Of a stretch of 64,000 bases of DNA, positions 1-9,875 are shown in pieces; within the stretch, counting starts at the first letter, position 1; the number at the start of each line of letters is the position of its first letter. The position numbers were made by a program, and so were the translations under genes. Below the pieces are notes generated by a model. It saw nothing but the letters and a program-made list of their open reading frames with translations, made no database searches and was not told the DNA's origin. Source of the DNA: Rhizobium sp. P38BS-XIX (lineage in GTDB: Bacteria; Pseudomonadota; Alphaproteobacteria; Rhizobiales; Rhizobiaceae); NCBI RefSeq assembly GCF_012641435.1, contig NZ_JABAIJ010000011.1:1-64000 (forward strand), in the 5' to 3' direction.

Positions 1-122
1 CCGAGGATGCGCCGTGGAAGTACACGCTGCGCGAGGGCGCCAAGGGTGTCCAGCTTGCCGAGCTTGCCCAGCAAAGCTGGGCCGAGCGCCGGTGGGTCGA
101 TGTCCCGAAAATCGCTCGGTGA
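1..122 (+). CDS. C-terminal end of an unidentified protein (partial), possibly a Gfo/Idh/MocA oxidoreductase
   Basis: The frame is open from the window edge and stops at a TGA at 120-122; only about 39 residues are visible, ending WVDVPKIAR. It lies 15 bases before the DUF993 gene on the same strand, so it is probably in the same operon. The neighbours (DUF993 protein, sugar-phosphate isomerase) often travel with a Gfo/Idh/MocA oxidoreductase in rhizobia, which is why that family is suggested. The fragment itself carries no diagnostic motif, so the family is inferred from context only. Confidence 0.55.
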   Translation, partial: EDAPWKYTLREGAKGVQLAELAQQSWAERRWVDVPKIAR

Positions 123-137
123 ATAGGGGATAGGATC

Positions 138-1313
138 ATGACAAGAAGCCTTCGTCTACCAACTGTCGGCGGCGCGCTTGCCGACTTCACGATCAGCAAT
201 GCGCCGCTGAGCGCGCCGGAAAAGCCGGCAGGCGGCCATCGTTTCAATCGCGTGGCCTATGCCGCCGCCCATATCGTCGTCGATCCCCTGGCGGACAATG
301 ATCCCTGGCTCGACCGTAACATCGACTGGGAGCGCACCATTGCGTTTCGCGAATATCTCTGGGATCTCGGCCTCGGTGTCGCGGAAGCCATGGATACCGC
401 GCAGCGTGGCATGGGCCTCGATTGGACCGGGGCAAAGGAGCTGATCGCCCATGCGCAATCGGCGGCCCGCAATCGTTCGGATTCGCTGATTGCCTATGGC
501 GCCGGTACCGACCACCTGCCGCCGGGGCCGGATGTGACGATCGACGATGTCATCCGCGCTTACGAGGAGCAGATCGCCTATGTCGAGGGGCAGGGCGGAC
601 GGATCATTCTGATGGCGAGCCGCGCGCTCGCCGCCGCCGCAAAGAGCCCGGACGACTATATTCGCGTCTATGACCGCATCCTCGGACAGGTGAAGGAGCC
701 TGTCATGATCCATTGGCTCGGCTCGATGTTCGATCCGGCGCTCGCGGGTTACTGGGGGTCGAGCGACGACATGAAGGCGATGGATACGGCTGTCGCCATC
801 ATCAATCAGAATGCTGCCAAGGTCGATGGCGTGAAGATTTCACTGCTGTCGGCTGAAAAGGAAATCGTCATGCGTCGCCGGCTCGATCCGGCCGTGAAGA
901 TGTATACGGGCGACGATTTCAATTATGCAGAGCTGATCGCCGGCGACGAGCAGGGTTATTCGCACGCGCTTCTTGGCATCTTCGATGCTATCGCGCCGGC
1001 CGCGAGCGCTGGCCTGGCAAAGCTTGCCGAAAACGATCTCGACGCGTTCCACGAGATATTGGCACCGACCGTTCCGCTGTCGCGCCATATCTTCAAGGCG
1101 CCGACCCGTTTTTACAAGACTGGCGTCGTTTTCCTCGCCTATCTCAATGGCTTCCAGAACCATTTCCAGATGCTCGGCGGTCAGCAGAGCACCCGCTCGA
1201 TCCAGCATCTTTCGGAGCTGTTCAGGCTCGCGGATGCTGCCCGCGTTCTACGCGATCCGGATATGGCCGCGCATCGCATGAAGACGATTCTTGCCACTGT
1301 CGGCATCGAATAG
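138..1313 (+). CDS. DUF993 / dihydrodipicolinate-synthase-like TIM-barrel protein
   Basis: 391 residues, matching the DUF993 family, which is distantly related to dihydrodipicolinate synthase and is predicted to be a cytosolic TIM-barrel lyase or aldolase. Seen directly: HHLPP-like and MIHWLGSMFD segments in the middle, a VKISLLS strand with a candidate Schiff-base lysine, and MYTGDDFNY in the C-terminal half, the layout expected of a class I aldolase barrel. The ATG at 138 follows GATAGG at a short distance. It sits between a partial gene and a sugar-phosphate isomerase on the same strand, 30 bases before the latter, which suggests one catabolic operon. The substrate is unknown. Family assignment is firm, function is not. 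Confidence 0.85.
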   Translation: MTRSLRLPTVGGALADFTISNAPLSAPEKPAGGHRFNRVAYAAAHIVVDPLADNDPWLDRNIDWERTIAFREYLWDLGLGVAEAMDTAQRGMGLDWTGAKELIAHAQSAARNRSDSLIAYGAGTDHLPPGPDVTIDDVIRAYEEQIAYVEGQGGRIILMASRALAAAAKSPDDYIRVYDRILGQVKEPVMIHWLGSMFDPALAGYWGSSDDMKAMDTAVAIINQNAAKVDGVKISLLSAEKEIVMRRRLDPAVKMYTGDDFNYAELIAGDEQGYSHALLGIFDAIAPAASAGLAKLAENDLDAFHEILAPTVPLSRHIFKAPTRFYKTGVVFLAYLNGFQNHFQMLGGQQSTRSIQHLSELFRLADAARVLRDPDMAAHRMKTILATVGIE

Positions 1314-1343
1314 CGACCAAGAGGACCGGGGAGAAACATCGGA

Positions 1344-2168
1344 ATGGCCGTAGAAGGACTGTCCATCAACCTGGCGACGGTGCGTCAGCAATATGACATG
1401 CGGCAGGCGGTGGACGCCTGCTTGAAGCAGGATATCGTCGCGATCGCACCTTGGCGCGATCAGGTGCATAAGATCGGGCTTTCAGAAGCCGCACGCATCG
1501 TCGCCGACAATAAGCTGCAGGTAACCGGCCTTTGCCGCGGCGGCATGTTTCCTGCCGCAAATGCCGAGGGCAGGGCGGCTGCAATCGAAGACAACAAGCG
1601 GGCAATCGATGAAGCAGCGGCGCTAAATGCCGATTGTCTCGTCCTCGTCGTTGGCGGTTTGCCTGAGGGATCGAAGGATATCGTTCACGCTCGGGAAATG
1701 GTCGCGGACGGTATTGCTGCGATCCTTCCGCACGCGCGCAACGCCGGAATTCCACTCGCGATCGAGCCGCTTCATCCCATGTATGCTGCCGACCGCGCCT
1801 GCGTGAACACGCTGGAGCAAGCGCTTGATATCTGCGATCTTCTTGGCGACGGCATCGGCGTTGCCATCGATGTCTACCACGTCTGGTGGGATCCGAAGCT
1901 TCACGAGCAGATTGCGCGTGCCGGCGCCGGAGGCCGTATTCTGGCGCATCATATTTGCGACTGGCTTGTGCCGACGACGGACCTGCTGCTGGATCGCGGC
2001 ATGATGGGTGACGGCGTCATCGATCTCAAGCGCATCCGCGCCGAGATAGAGAAGGCAGGCTTTTCCGGCCTGCAGGAAGTGGAGATTTTCTCCCAGAATA
2101 ATTGGTGGAAACGACCGGGTGAGGACGTTTTGTCCACCTGCATCGAGCGCTTCCGCAAGGTTTGCTGA
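1344..2168 (+). CDS. sugar phosphate isomerase/epimerase (AP-endonuclease-2 TIM barrel)
   Basis: 274 residues of the xylose-isomerase-like TIM-barrel superfamily. Visible family features are the strand IEPLHPMYAADRACVNT with a metal-ligand glutamate, VAIDVYHVWWDP with aspartate and histidine ligands, HHICDW, and the closing glutamate in LQEVEIFS. These would bind a divalent metal for a keto-sugar epimerase or isomerase reaction in the cytosol. It is the third gene of the plus-strand run that begins before the window. A hairpin at 2203-2227 separates it from the convergent binding-protein gene. The sugar is not known; related genes act on inositol-, tagatose- or erythrulose-type substrates. 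Confidence 0.85.
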   Translation: MAVEGLSINLATVRQQYDMRQAVDACLKQDIVAIAPWRDQVHKIGLSEAARIVADNKLQVTGLCRGGMFPAANAEGRAAAIEDNKRAIDEAAALNADCLVLVVGGLPEGSKDIVHAREMVADGIAAILPHARNAGIPLAIEPLHPMYAADRACVNTLEQALDICDLLGDGIGVAIDVYHVWWDPKLHEQIARAGAGGRILAHHICDWLVPTTDLLLDRGMMGDGVIDLKRIRAEIEKAGFSGLQEVEIFSQNNWWKRPGEDVLSTCIERFRKVC

Positions 2169-2197
2169 GCCGCGCCCGGTTTGATCAATACGCGCAA

Positions 2198-2227
2198 CAA
2201 AAAGCCGGGCCAACAAGTGGCCCGGCT
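2198..2227 (-). terminator. rho-independent terminator of the LivJ-like gene
   Basis: Inverted repeat AGCCGGGCC (2203-2211) and GGCCCGGCT (2219-2227) with a 7-base loop. Read on the minus strand it is followed by TTTTT, the classical U-tract. It lies 27 bases past the stop of the binding-protein gene and between convergent genes. Confidence 0.85.
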
Positions 2228-2253
2228 CTATCGTTAAGTGATGATGCGACGGC

Positions 2254-3360
2254 TTATTCGGCCGAAACGATCTTGCCGCCTTCCCACTTGTAGAGCGAGA
2301 AGCTCTGCGAGGTGAGGTCGCCGGTTTCGCCGTAGGTAACCTTGCCGATCGCGGTGTCGATCGGTTCGCCCTTCTTGAGAGCCGTGCCGACGGCTTCTGC
2401 GTTATCAGCCTTGCCGGCCTTCTCGATGCCAGCCTTCAGCACTTCCACGGCAGCGTAAGCGTTGAGCGTGAAAGCTTCAGCCGGGATATTCTTTGCCTTG
2501 AGAGCGGCAACCGCGCTCTGCGAAGCAGGGTTCTTCAGGGCATCGGAAGCATTCGTGAAAAGAGTGCCGGCCGCAGAGTCGTTGGCGATCGCCCAGTATT
2601 CCGTGTTGGAAAGGCCGTCGCCGCCGATGATCTGTGCCTTGACCGAGATGTCATGCAGCTGGCGGGCAAGCAGACCTGCTTCCGGATGATAGCCGCCGAA
2701 ATAGATGACTTCGACACCAGCCTGCTTCAGCTTCGATGTCAGCGCGCTGTAGTCCTTTTCGCCTGCCGTCAGCGAGTCGTTGACGACTTCCGTAACACCA
2801 CCCTTGTTCAGGGTTGCCTTGAAGGCGTCGGCGAGACCTTTGCCGTAGGCGCCCTTGTCGTTGATGATTGCGATCTTCTTGTCCTTGAAGTTCTTCAGGA
2901 CATATTCGGCGGCAACCGTCGCCTGCTGGTCGTCACGACCGCAGGTGCGCAGAATGTTGGTGAGGCCGCGATTGGTCAGGTCCGGAGCGGTTGCCGTCGG
3001 CGTAACCATCAGAATGCCGTTTTCGGACAGCGCGTCGGAAACCGGAATGGCAACGCCTGACGTAACCGGGCCGACGACGAAATGGATGCTTTCGCCGACA
3101 AAACCGTTGGCGACCGATACGCCCTGCTTCGGGTCGCCGGCATCATCGCCAAGCTTCAGAACGAGCTTCTGGCCGAGAACGCCGCCGCTCTTGTTGATTT
3201 CGTCCACGGCTGTCTGCGCGCCGTTCTTGACCTGTTCGCCGTAGGCCGCGACCGGGCCGGTCAGCGGTGCGATGAGGCCGATTGTGATGTCTGCATGCGC
3301 GAGCGGTGCGAAGGCCAGCGAAGCGACGAAGGTGGCGGCCGTCAATGTTTTCAGACTCAT
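2254..3360 (-). CDS. branched-chain amino acid-type ABC transporter substrate-binding protein (LivJ/BraC family)
   Basis: 368 residues with a signal peptide ([11 protein letters not shown] then LAFAPLAHA, cut near residue 23) and the type I periplasmic binding fold: [19 protein letters not shown] at the mature start, [34 protein letters not shown] and the C-terminal [11 protein letters not shown]. It would bind amino acids or related small molecules in the periplasm for a LivHMGF-type importer. No permease or ATPase genes are adjacent, so it is an orphan that must share membrane components encoded elsewhere; this is common for BraC-type proteins in rhizobia. The ATG at 3360 is preceded by AGGAGAGAG. 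A strong terminator follows at 2198-2227. Confidence 0.9.
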   Translation of the reverse strand: MSLKTLTAATFVASLAFAPLAHADITIGLIAPLTGPVAAYGEQVKNGAQTAVDEINKSGGVLGQKLVLKLGDDAGDPKQGVSVANGFVGESIHFVVGPVTSGVAIPVSDALSENGILMVTPTATAPDLTNRGLTNILRTCGRDDQQATVAAEYVLKNFKDKKIAIINDKGAYGKGLADAFKATLNKGGVTEVVNDSLTAGEKDYSALTSKLKQAGVEVIYFGGYHPEAGLLARQLHDISVKAQIIGGDGLSNTEYWAIANDSAAGTLFTNASDALKNPASQSAVAALKAKNIPAEAFTLNAYAAVEVLKAGIEKAGKADNAEAVGTALKKGEPIDTAIGKVTYGETGDLTSQSFSLYKWEGGKIVSAE

Positions 3361-3759
3361 TTTCTCTCTCCTTGGATGAGCGCGGCAGCGCCCTTTGAAC
3401 CCGCCCGCAATCGCCTGTCTCGACGCGCAAACTGCCGTAAGGCGTTCTTTTCAAGAAGACAGAGCTGATATTTAAGCCGATGTTTGCCTTCGGTCATTTT
3501 TTTATCTCGAAAGCCCCCATGAGGGTATTTTCTGTAGGAAAAATGTGACGATTCCGCAAGAAAATAACCTTCGTCGCGACAATTTTAGCGATTTTCCAAA
3601 AAATCTCATCGAGGGATGGTTGTTGCGCCTCGGCCGCGGCGGCTTAAGTAAAGATGACTGCTGAATCCAGCAGCAGCTGAAGCTGAAAACGCCAACCTCA
3701 TTCTGCCATGAAAATATCGAGCAATACGCAACGTAACAGACTGAGGAGCCGTTGGGCAG
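3361..3759. other. 399-base intergenic region between divergent genes
   Basis: AT-richer than its surroundings, with several A and T runs around 3495-3605. It must hold the promoters for the minus-strand LivJ-like gene and the plus-strand kinase. I see no convincing additional ORF, RNA gene or repeat. Confidence 0.5.
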
Positions 3760-4584
3760 GTGACAGACTTTGACGTTTCCAAACCCTATTTTGATCTCTG
3801 GCAGCTGATCGCGGATGGCGATCCGATCGTGACGCATTCGAGCCAGCTTTTTCCGGTGCGGCGGAACGGCGAGGCTGCCATGCTCAAGGTGGCGCTTGCT
3901 GCGGAGGAAAGATCGGGTGCCCAGCTGATGATATGGTGGAATGGCGTCGGTGCCGCCCGTGCCCTTGCGTATGAAGGCGATGCCATCTTGCTGGAGCGAG
4001 CGACGGGGGGACAATCTCTGGTCGAAATGGTGAGACACGGTGAAGACGACGAGGCAAGCCGCATCATTTGCAAGGCGGTCGCAGCGCTGCATGCTCGACG
4101 CGAGCCGTTTCTGCCGTCGTTGATCCCTCTCGTGCGTCGATTTCGTTCGCTGGAGCAGGCAGGCAGCCGTGAAGGTGGCGCCTTTGCGCGGTCTGCGGCG
4201 ACTGCCCACGCGCTATTGTCTGAGCCTCGGCAGATTGTTGCGCTGCATGGCGATGTGCATCACGGTAACTTCCTGGACTTCGGCGAGCGCGGCTGGCTTG
4301 CGATCGACCCGAAAGGTCTGGTGGGGGAACGCGGTTTTGATTACGCCAACCTCTTTTGCAATCCTGACAACGCGGTTGCAACCAGCCCGGGCCGTCTCGC
4401 ACGACAAGTTGGTGTTGTTGCCGAGGCTGCGGGTTTGGAGCGCCGGCGCCTGCTGCAATGGATCGTCGCCTGGGCCGGCCTTTCGGCGTCCTGGATGATC
4501 GAGGATGACATGGATGAGCTTGCTCGTTCCACACTTCGCGTAGCAGACATTGCTGCGGCAGAACTCGGTACAATCGCCCTTTAA
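3760..4584 (+). CDS. APH(6)-like aminoglycoside/hydroxyurea phosphotransferase family protein
   Basis: 274 residues, close to the 270-280 of the APH(6)/streptomycin kinase family. The catalytic loop LHGDVHHGNFL (about residues 163-173) gives the HGD-x-HH-x-N motif, and AIDPKGLVGERGFDYANL gives the metal-binding D-P-K-G. It would phosphorylate an aminoglycoside or similar hydroxylated compound with ATP in the cytosol. Chromosomal members in rhizobia are often intrinsic genes of unknown natural substrate. The start is GTG at 3760 with GAGGAG at 3743-3748. The stop codon shares TTAA with the stop of convergent rhaK. Resistance cannot be deduced from sequence alone. Confidence 0.85.
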   Translation: MTDFDVSKPYFDLWQLIADGDPIVTHSSQLFPVRRNGEAAMLKVALAAEERSGAQLMIWWNGVGAARALAYEGDAILLERATGGQSLVEMVRHGEDDEASRIICKAVAALHARREPFLPSLIPLVRRFRSLEQAGSREGGAFARSAATAHALLSEPRQIVALHGDVHHGNFLDFGERGWLAIDPKGLVGERGFDYANLFCNPDNAVATSPGRLARQVGVVAEAAGLERRRLLQWIVAWAGLSASWMIEDDMDELARSTLRVADIAAAELGTIAL

Positions 4585-5963
4585 CCAACCAAGGCATCGT
4601 GCCAGGCTTGCCGATAGCGGCTCATGCCGCGCAGTTCGGCGCGGATCGGCCTGATATTCACGGCCTCAGGCGGGTGAATGCCTGTCAAGAGGGCCGCGCC
4701 CTGGCTGGTTCCCGTCGAGCCCGGCAAGGCGATAACCTCCCGCGCCGTCACCGCGGCAAGCCCGGTGATGTAGGCGCGATTGAGTGCGAATGGGCCTTCA
4801 AGGAATATCGGTCCTTTAGCGCCTGTCAACGTCAGGCAGGCCTCTGTCATCAGCGCAAGGTAAAGGCTGACTGCAGCAAGTCTCTCGGCAGGATTTTGAG
4901 CTTCACCAATCCAGCGCATGGCTTTGCCGGGAAACGGGCCGGATCCTTCGACCACGTTGGGGAGAAGCATGAGACCTTTTTCCATCACCGTTTCAAGAGC
5001 GTCATCGATGGCCGTGGCGGATGCGGTTCCGATCTCGGCCATGAGGATCTCGAATTCGCGCCCACCCATGAAACGAGCTGATGGCACGGCGCGACCATAG
5101 GCGTCGACATTGGCCAATGCGTCGCGTTCGGGATCGAGATGGTCGAGATCCCCCCCGACACCGAAAGTGATCACCCACGTTCCAGTCGAAACAACGGCAA
5201 ATGGTGCCTCGTTTTGTACCAGATGCGGTAGAAGCGAAGCGTTGGAATCATGAATGCCGCAGTAAACCGGCAACTCCTTGTCCAATTCCATATCGACAGC
5301 GAGCGGTGGTATGACTGGACCGAGCACATCGAAAGCCGAACGCACCGGTGCCATGAGATCGTGAATTCCAAGCGTATCGACGAGAGAGGAATAGCTTCGC
5401 GTGGTCGGATTCCATAGATCGGTGTGGCAGCCCAGCGATGTCACCTCATTGGCGACGATGCCGGTCAACCGGAATGCCCAATATTGCGGGTAGCTAAGGA
5501 TCGCCGCGACGCGTGTGAAATCCTTGGGAAAGGCGTTTTTCAGATAATGGATCTGTGCCCCGACATTAAGCCCGACCGACAAGCTCGGCGAAAACGTCTC
5601 GGCAAAATCCGGCCGCAACTGCCTATAGGCATCTTGAACCGCCTGGGGATAGCCGTGCTCATAGTCGAGAACCGGCATGGCAAGTCTGCCGTCAGCGCAA
5701 AGCATTGCCGCGCAGGCGCCGTGTGTGGTGATCGATATGGCATCGATTCCCGGCTTGCCGACAAAGTTCTTGAGCGCTGAAACGATGAAATCCCAAAGCG
5801 CTTCTATATCGTAATGCGGATAAGGCCCGGATTTGACGACGGTGTTTGCCATCCTGGCGGCGGCGATCTCTGCGCCCGTCGCGGCATCAAGCACGACCAC
5901 CTTGGCGTTGGTTTTACCGATGTCGATCACAGCGATATGACGATAATCTGTCTCGATGCTCAT
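4581..5963 (-). CDS. rhaK: rhamnulokinase-type FGGY carbohydrate kinase RhaK
   Basis: 460 residues of the FGGY kinase family. The N-terminal phosphate-binding motif [15 protein letters not shown] is at residues 9-23, and the C-terminal domain has [10 protein letters not shown] and [16 protein letters not shown]. It phosphorylates L-rhamnulose to rhamnulose 1-phosphate in the cytosol. It is the last gene of rhaRSTPQUK and overlaps rhaU by 4 bases (ATGA), so translation is coupled. In Rhizobium leguminosarum the kinase is reported to be needed for rhamnose transport as well as catabolism, so a dual role is plausible here but is not visible in the sequence. Its stop overlaps that of the convergent kinase gene. 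Confidence 0.9.
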   Translation of the reverse strand: MSIETDYRHIAVIDIGKTNAKVVVLDAATGAEIAAARMANTVVKSGPYPHYDIEALWDFIVSALKNFVGKPGIDAISITTHGACAAMLCADGRLAMPVLDYEHGYPQAVQDAYRQLRPDFAETFSPSLSVGLNVGAQIHYLKNAFPKDFTRVAAILSYPQYWAFRLTGIVANEVTSLGCHTDLWNPTTRSYSSLVDTLGIHDLMAPVRSAFDVLGPVIPPLAVDMELDKELPVYCGIHDSNASLLPHLVQNEAPFAVVSTGTWVITFGVGGDLDHLDPERDALANVDAYGRAVPSARFMGGREFEILMAEIGTASATAIDDALETVMEKGLMLLPNVVEGSGPFPGKAMRWIGEAQNPAERLAAVSLYLALMTEACLTLTGAKGPIFLEGPFALNRAYITGLAAVTAREVIALPGSTGTSQGAALLTGIHPPEAVNIRPIRAELRGMSRYRQAWHDALVG

Positions 5964-6286
5964 GGCAGATGAAAGACCGTGACGAGATCACTCTGAACGG
6001 GCGAATTATCGGCATTGGTCGCCATGATATCGGCCATGTGCGCCCACCATTTCTTCATGACGGGATGCTCGGGCAGGCTTGCCATGGCGTGATCCTTTGG
6101 TCGCGTCAGTACGCCGAAGAGCGTGTTCGTCTCGCGATCGAGATGAATGGAATAGTCGCTCGCTCCCGCATGATGCAGCAGGTCCACCAGCTCCGGCCAG
6201 ATTTCGTCGTGGCGCTTCCGGTATTCCGCTTCCATCCCGGGGTTGAGCTTCATCTTGAAGGCATGCCGTTCCAGCGCAGCGGTCAT
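5960..6286 (-). CDS. rhaU: L-rhamnose mutarotase RhaU
   Basis: 108 residues, the usual size of the RhaM/RhaU family. It has the conserved start [20 protein letters not shown], then HDEIWPEL, a YSIHLD segment and [12 protein letters not shown]. The enzyme interconverts the alpha and beta anomers of L-rhamnose so that the isomerase receives its preferred form; it is cytosolic and cofactor-free. The gene overlaps rhaQ upstream and rhaK downstream by 4 bases each. Confidence 0.95.
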   Translation of the reverse strand: MTAALERHAFKMKLNPGMEAEYRKRHDEIWPELVDLLHHAGASDYSIHLDRETNTLFGVLTRPKDHAMASLPEHPVMKKWWAHMADIMATNADNSPVQSDLVTVFHLP

Positions 6287-7299
6287 TTGGAGCTCATGGT
6301 CTTCAGGCGCCGCGCGACGATCGGCAACGCAATGGTGATGATAAGGAGGAGGCCAATGAAGATCGACATGACAATACCAGGCACGTTGAGGAGACCGAGA
6401 CCGAAAGTGACGAGCCCCATGACGAAGGCGGCGATGACGACACCGCCGATCGTGCCTGAGCCGCCAAGGATCGACACGCCGCCGAGTACGACCATGGTCA
6501 CGACTTCCAGCTCCCAGCCGAGCGCGATCGAGGGGCGCGTGGAGCCAAGGCGCGAGGTGAGGCAGACGGCGGCGATGCCGCTCATGATGCCGGTCAGGAG
6601 AAACAGGATGAATTTCACCCGCTCGACCGGAATGCCCGAGAAGCGCGCGGCAAAATCATTGTTGCCGATCGTATAGACCTGCCTGCCGAAATTCGTTGCA
6701 TGCAGCAGGATCGCAAAGGCAATCGCGAGCACGATGAACAGCACGAATTCGAACGAGAAGACCCAGACGACATAACCTTGGCCGAAATAGGCAAAACTAT
6801 CCGGATAGTTGCCATAGGCTTGGTCGCCGAGCACGATGTAGGAAATGCCGCGAAACAGGCTCATCGTGCCGATGGTAACGACGATCGACGGCAGCTTCAT
6901 CACGGAGACGAGGAAGCCATTGAAGATGCCGCAGACCAGACCGACGCCGATGCCGATCGCGACGAGGCCGGGCGTGTCGACGCCGACTTGCGCGGCGGCG
7001 CCCATGGCTGTCGAGGCGAGCGCAATGATGGCTGCGACCGATAGGTCGATTTCACCTGATATGACAAGCAGCGCCATGGCAAAGGCGATCATCGCCTTTT
7101 CGGTAAAGTTGAAGGTGGCGTCCGAAAGATTGAAGGGATCCAGAAAATAAGGCGAGGCCAGCGAATTGAAGATGAAGATCACGACCGCGACGCCAAAGAG
7201 CAGCGTTTCCCAGCTCGACAAAATACGTTTGAAAGGAGTGCCGAGGCGATCCGGAATGGCGCGCTTTTCCGCCGTTGTCGCTTGCGAAGCGTTGGTCAT
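6283..7299 (-). CDS. rhaQ: rhamnose ABC transporter permease RhaQ
   Basis: 338 residues, RbsC/BPD_transp_2 type inner-membrane permease with about eight to ten hydrophobic segments. Recognisable elements are [16 protein letters not shown] (residues about 81-96), [22 protein letters not shown] and the cytosolic loop region [14 protein letters not shown], followed by [16 protein letters not shown]. With RhaP it forms the channel energised by RhaT and fed by RhaS. It begins in the last codons of rhaP (4-base overlap), with GGGAGC ahead of the ATG. Confidence 0.92.
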   Translation of the reverse strand: MTNASQATTAEKRAIPDRLGTPFKRILSSWETLLFGVAVVIFIFNSLASPYFLDPFNLSDATFNFTEKAMIAFAMALLVISGEIDLSVAAIIALASTAMGAAAQVGVDTPGLVAIGIGVGLVCGIFNGFLVSVMKLPSIVVTIGTMSLFRGISYIVLGDQAYGNYPDSFAYFGQGYVVWVFSFEFVLFIVLAIAFAILLHATNFGRQVYTIGNNDFAARFSGIPVERVKFILFLLTGIMSGIAAVCLTSRLGSTRPSIALGWELEVVTMVVLGGVSILGGSGTIGGVVIAAFVMGLVTFGLGLLNVPGIVMSIFIGLLLIITIALPIVARRLKTMSSK

Positions 7300-8300
7300 G
7301 CGATTGCTCCCTCGCTGGCGGTGTCTTTTGCTGCCTGATCCCTGAGGATGATGCGACCACGATTGCGCTCGCGCCGGGCGTTGAAGACGACCGCAAGGAT
7401 GATGACGGTGCCGGAGATTGCCATCTGCGTGAACGGAGAGATACCGATCACCGGGAGCGCATTTTTAATGACGCCGAGGAAAAGGGCGCCCAACACGGCG
7501 CCAGCAACCGAACCGACACCGCCTGCGATCGAAATGCCGCCGATGACGCAGGCCGCCACGCTGTCGAGCTCGAAGCCGTTTGCGATGTCGACATAAGCCA
7601 CCGCATAGCGCGAGACCCAGAGATAGCCGCTGAGGCCTGCAAGTGCGCCAGACAGAACGAAGGCGAGGAACCGCGTCCAGCCGACATCGATGCCGGCATA
7701 GACGGCGGCTACCGGATTGCCGCCGCTCGCATAGGCCGAGCGGCCGAACTGCGTATAGCGCAGCACCAGAAACATCATCAGCACGATCGCGATGCCGATC
7801 CACGCAAGCACCGGCAGGCCGAGAAGCTGTGTGCGCGGTACGTTCAGGAATATCGGCGTGAACTGATGCGCATTGACCCAGGCACCCCCCGACAAGACAA
7901 ACGCCATGCCGCGATAGATTGTCAGGGTTCCGAGCGTGACGACAATTGGCGGGATTTCCAAGGCCCAGACGAGATAGCCGTTGATGGCGCCGAGAACCGC
8001 ACCCATCAGGATTGCCGTGACGACGAGCGCGACCAGCGGAATATCGGGATAGGCCGCGTTCAGCATCGCGACCGCCATGCCCGTCAGCGCCAGGTTGGCT
8101 GCGACGGACAGATCGATCGATTTCGTCAAGATGACCGTCATCTGGGCAAGGGCCAGGATGATGAGGATTGAGGTGTCGTTGAAGATGTTGGCGAGGTTGG
8201 CGGGCTCGGCAAAACCGGCTGCTCGCATTGCGAACCCGGCTATCATCACGACGATAATAATGAAGAGCAGGGTCTCTCGTCTTTTGAGGATACGTGGCAT
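7296..8300 (-). CDS. rhaP: rhamnose ABC transporter permease RhaP
   Basis: 334 residues from the ATG at 8300, which has GGAGAG four bases upstream; a longer in-frame start at 8333 would run into rhaT and lacks such a site. RbsC-type permease with KSIDLSVAANLALTG, GAINGYLVWALEIPPIVVTLGT and VIGGISIAGGVGSVAG, mirroring RhaQ. It forms a heterodimeric channel with RhaQ in the inner membrane. The gene lies 10 bases after rhaT and overlaps rhaQ by 4. Confidence 0.92.
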   Translation of the reverse strand: MPRILKRRETLLFIIIVVMIAGFAMRAAGFAEPANLANIFNDTSILIILALAQMTVILTKSIDLSVAANLALTGMAVAMLNAAYPDIPLVALVVTAILMGAVLGAINGYLVWALEIPPIVVTLGTLTIYRGMAFVLSGGAWVNAHQFTPIFLNVPRTQLLGLPVLAWIGIAIVLMMFLVLRYTQFGRSAYASGGNPVAAVYAGIDVGWTRFLAFVLSGALAGLSGYLWVSRYAVAYVDIANGFELDSVAACVIGGISIAGGVGSVAGAVLGALFLGVIKNALPVIGISPFTQMAISGTVIILAVVFNARRERNRGRIILRDQAAKDTASEGAIA

Positions 8301-8310
8301 CCGGCTCTCC

Positions 8311-9846
8311 CTATGCATTTCCCGTGGCGGCACGGACGAGTGTTTCCGGTGTCAGCTCCCCGCGGTCAAAAAGACCGGCCGACAGGCCCTCTTTCATAAC
8401 GAGCACCCGATCCGCCATGCCGATAATCTCGGGCAGTTCGGAAGAGATCATGATGATGCTGAGGCCTTCAGCCGCCAGCTCGCTGATGAAGCCATGAACG
8501 GCTGCCTTCGAGCCGATGTCGATCCCCTTGGTGGGTTCGTCGAGGATGATGATCTTCGGCTGTGTCGCCAGCCATTTGCCGATGACCACCTTCTGCTGAT
8601 TGCCGCCTGACAGCGTGCCGACTGGCACGGATAGGGCGGCGGCGCGCAGATCGAGCCGTTCGGCATATTTGCGGGCAAGAGCGAATTCGTTGGCCGCCTT
8701 CAGGAAGCCCTTCCGCGATGTCCGCCCGAGAGAGGGTAGCGACATATTCTGATAGATCGGCATCGGCAGCGCCAAGCCGTGACGGCCACGCTCTTCCGGC
8801 ACGTAGACGATGCCGGCGCCGATAGCATCCTGAGGCGATCGGATCTGGATTTCCCGACCGTCCAGCGTCAGGCGGCCCGAGAGCGGTCTGGTGATGCCGA
8901 AGAGCGATTGACAAAGCTCCGAGCGCCCGGCGCCGATCAGGCCGTAGACGCCGAGAATTTCGCCGCGTCGCAGCTTGAAGGAAATGTCGCGGAACTCCGT
9001 GCGGTGACAGTATTTCTCGACTTCGAGAACGGTATCGCCGAGCGATACCTCAACCTTGGGAAATGCGTTGCCGACATCGCGTCCGACCATCATACGGACG
9101 ATCTCGTCCTGCGGCGTCGCTTTCAGCTCGCCATGACCAACGGCACGGCCGTCGCGAAAGACGACGAAATTGTCTGCGATCTCATAGAGTTCATCAAATT
9201 TGTGGCTGATGAACAGGATCGCCTTGCCCCTTGCCTTCAAACCTTCGACGATGCGAAAGAGATCATCGATCTCCTTGCGCGAAAGGGCGGCGGTGGGCTC
9301 GTCCATGATGACGATACGAGCCTCGATCGACAAAGCGCGTGCAATTGCGACAAGGTGGCGCTGCGCGATGGAGAGGTCTTTCAGACGTGTAGAGGGATCG
9401 ATCGCGCTTTCGAGCGATAGCAGGAGCTCCTTCGACCGATTGTTCATCGTCTTCCAGTCGATGGTGCGCCAGGATGTGCGTGGCGCATGTCCGAGGAATA
9501 TGTTTTCGGCAACGGTCAACTCGTCGAATAGCACCGTTTCCTGATGGATCGCCGTGACGCCGGCATCGATGGCCGCCTGCGCATGGGCAAAAGCTGTCGA
9601 TTTGCCATCGACAAGGATCTCGCCTTCGTTCGGGCGGTATATGCCGGTCAGGATTTTGACGAGGGTGGATTTGCCGGCGCCGTTTTCGCCGATGAGCGCG
9701 GTGACCTTGCCTGGATAGAGCGAAATGCTGACGCCATCCAACGCCTTGACGCCGGGGAAGATCTGCGAAATGCCGCGCATTTCCAGAATGGCCTGATTGT
9801 TCGCGGCAGGTGCGTCCGCCGAGGGTCGTTGAAGAACTGTGGTCAT
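8311..9846 (-). CDS. rhaT: rhamnose ABC transporter ATP-binding protein RhaT (two nucleotide-binding domains)
   Basis: 511 residues with duplicated ABC domains as in RbsA/MglA. Domain 1 has Walker A GENGAGKST, signature LSIAQRHLVAIARAL and Walker B IVIMDEPTAAL. Domain 2 has a degenerate Walker A GLIGAGRSEL, signature LSGGNQQKVVIGKWL and Walker B IIILDEPTKGID, the normal pattern for this family. It drives rhamnose import with RhaS, RhaP and RhaQ. The start chosen is ATG 9846; the frame also contains a TTG two codons earlier. Neither has a strong ribosome binding site. A stem-loop (9876-9897) lies between rhaS and this gene. Confidence 0.92.
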   Translation of the reverse strand: MTTVLQRPSADAPAANNQAILEMRGISQIFPGVKALDGVSISLYPGKVTALIGENGAGKSTLVKILTGIYRPNEGEILVDGKSTAFAHAQAAIDAGVTAIHQETVLFDELTVAENIFLGHAPRTSWRTIDWKTMNNRSKELLLSLESAIDPSTRLKDLSIAQRHLVAIARALSIEARIVIMDEPTAALSRKEIDDLFRIVEGLKARGKAILFISHKFDELYEIADNFVVFRDGRAVGHGELKATPQDEIVRMMVGRDVGNAFPKVEVSLGDTVLEVEKYCHRTEFRDISFKLRRGEILGVYGLIGAGRSELCQSLFGITRPLSGRLTLDGREIQIRSPQDAIGAGIVYVPEERGRHGLALPMPIYQNMSLPSLGRTSRKGFLKAANEFALARKYAERLDLRAAALSVPVGTLSGGNQQKVVIGKWLATQPKIIILDEPTKGIDIGSKAAVHGFISELAAEGLSIIMISSELPEIIGMADRVLVMKEGLSAGLFDRGELTPETLVRAATGNA

Positions 9847-9875
9847 CAGCAATGTACCGGATCAATGAAACCAGG

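Noticed and set aside
156-713. Long open frame on the minus strand opposite the DUF993 gene
   Set aside because: Shadow of the plus-strand gene: no family motif, no start signal, and composition explained by high GC.
3541-3640. Possible mobile-element or repeat signature in the AT-rich gap before the APH-like gene
   Set aside because: No inverted ends, target duplications or transposase fragments; only ordinary promoter-like AT richness.
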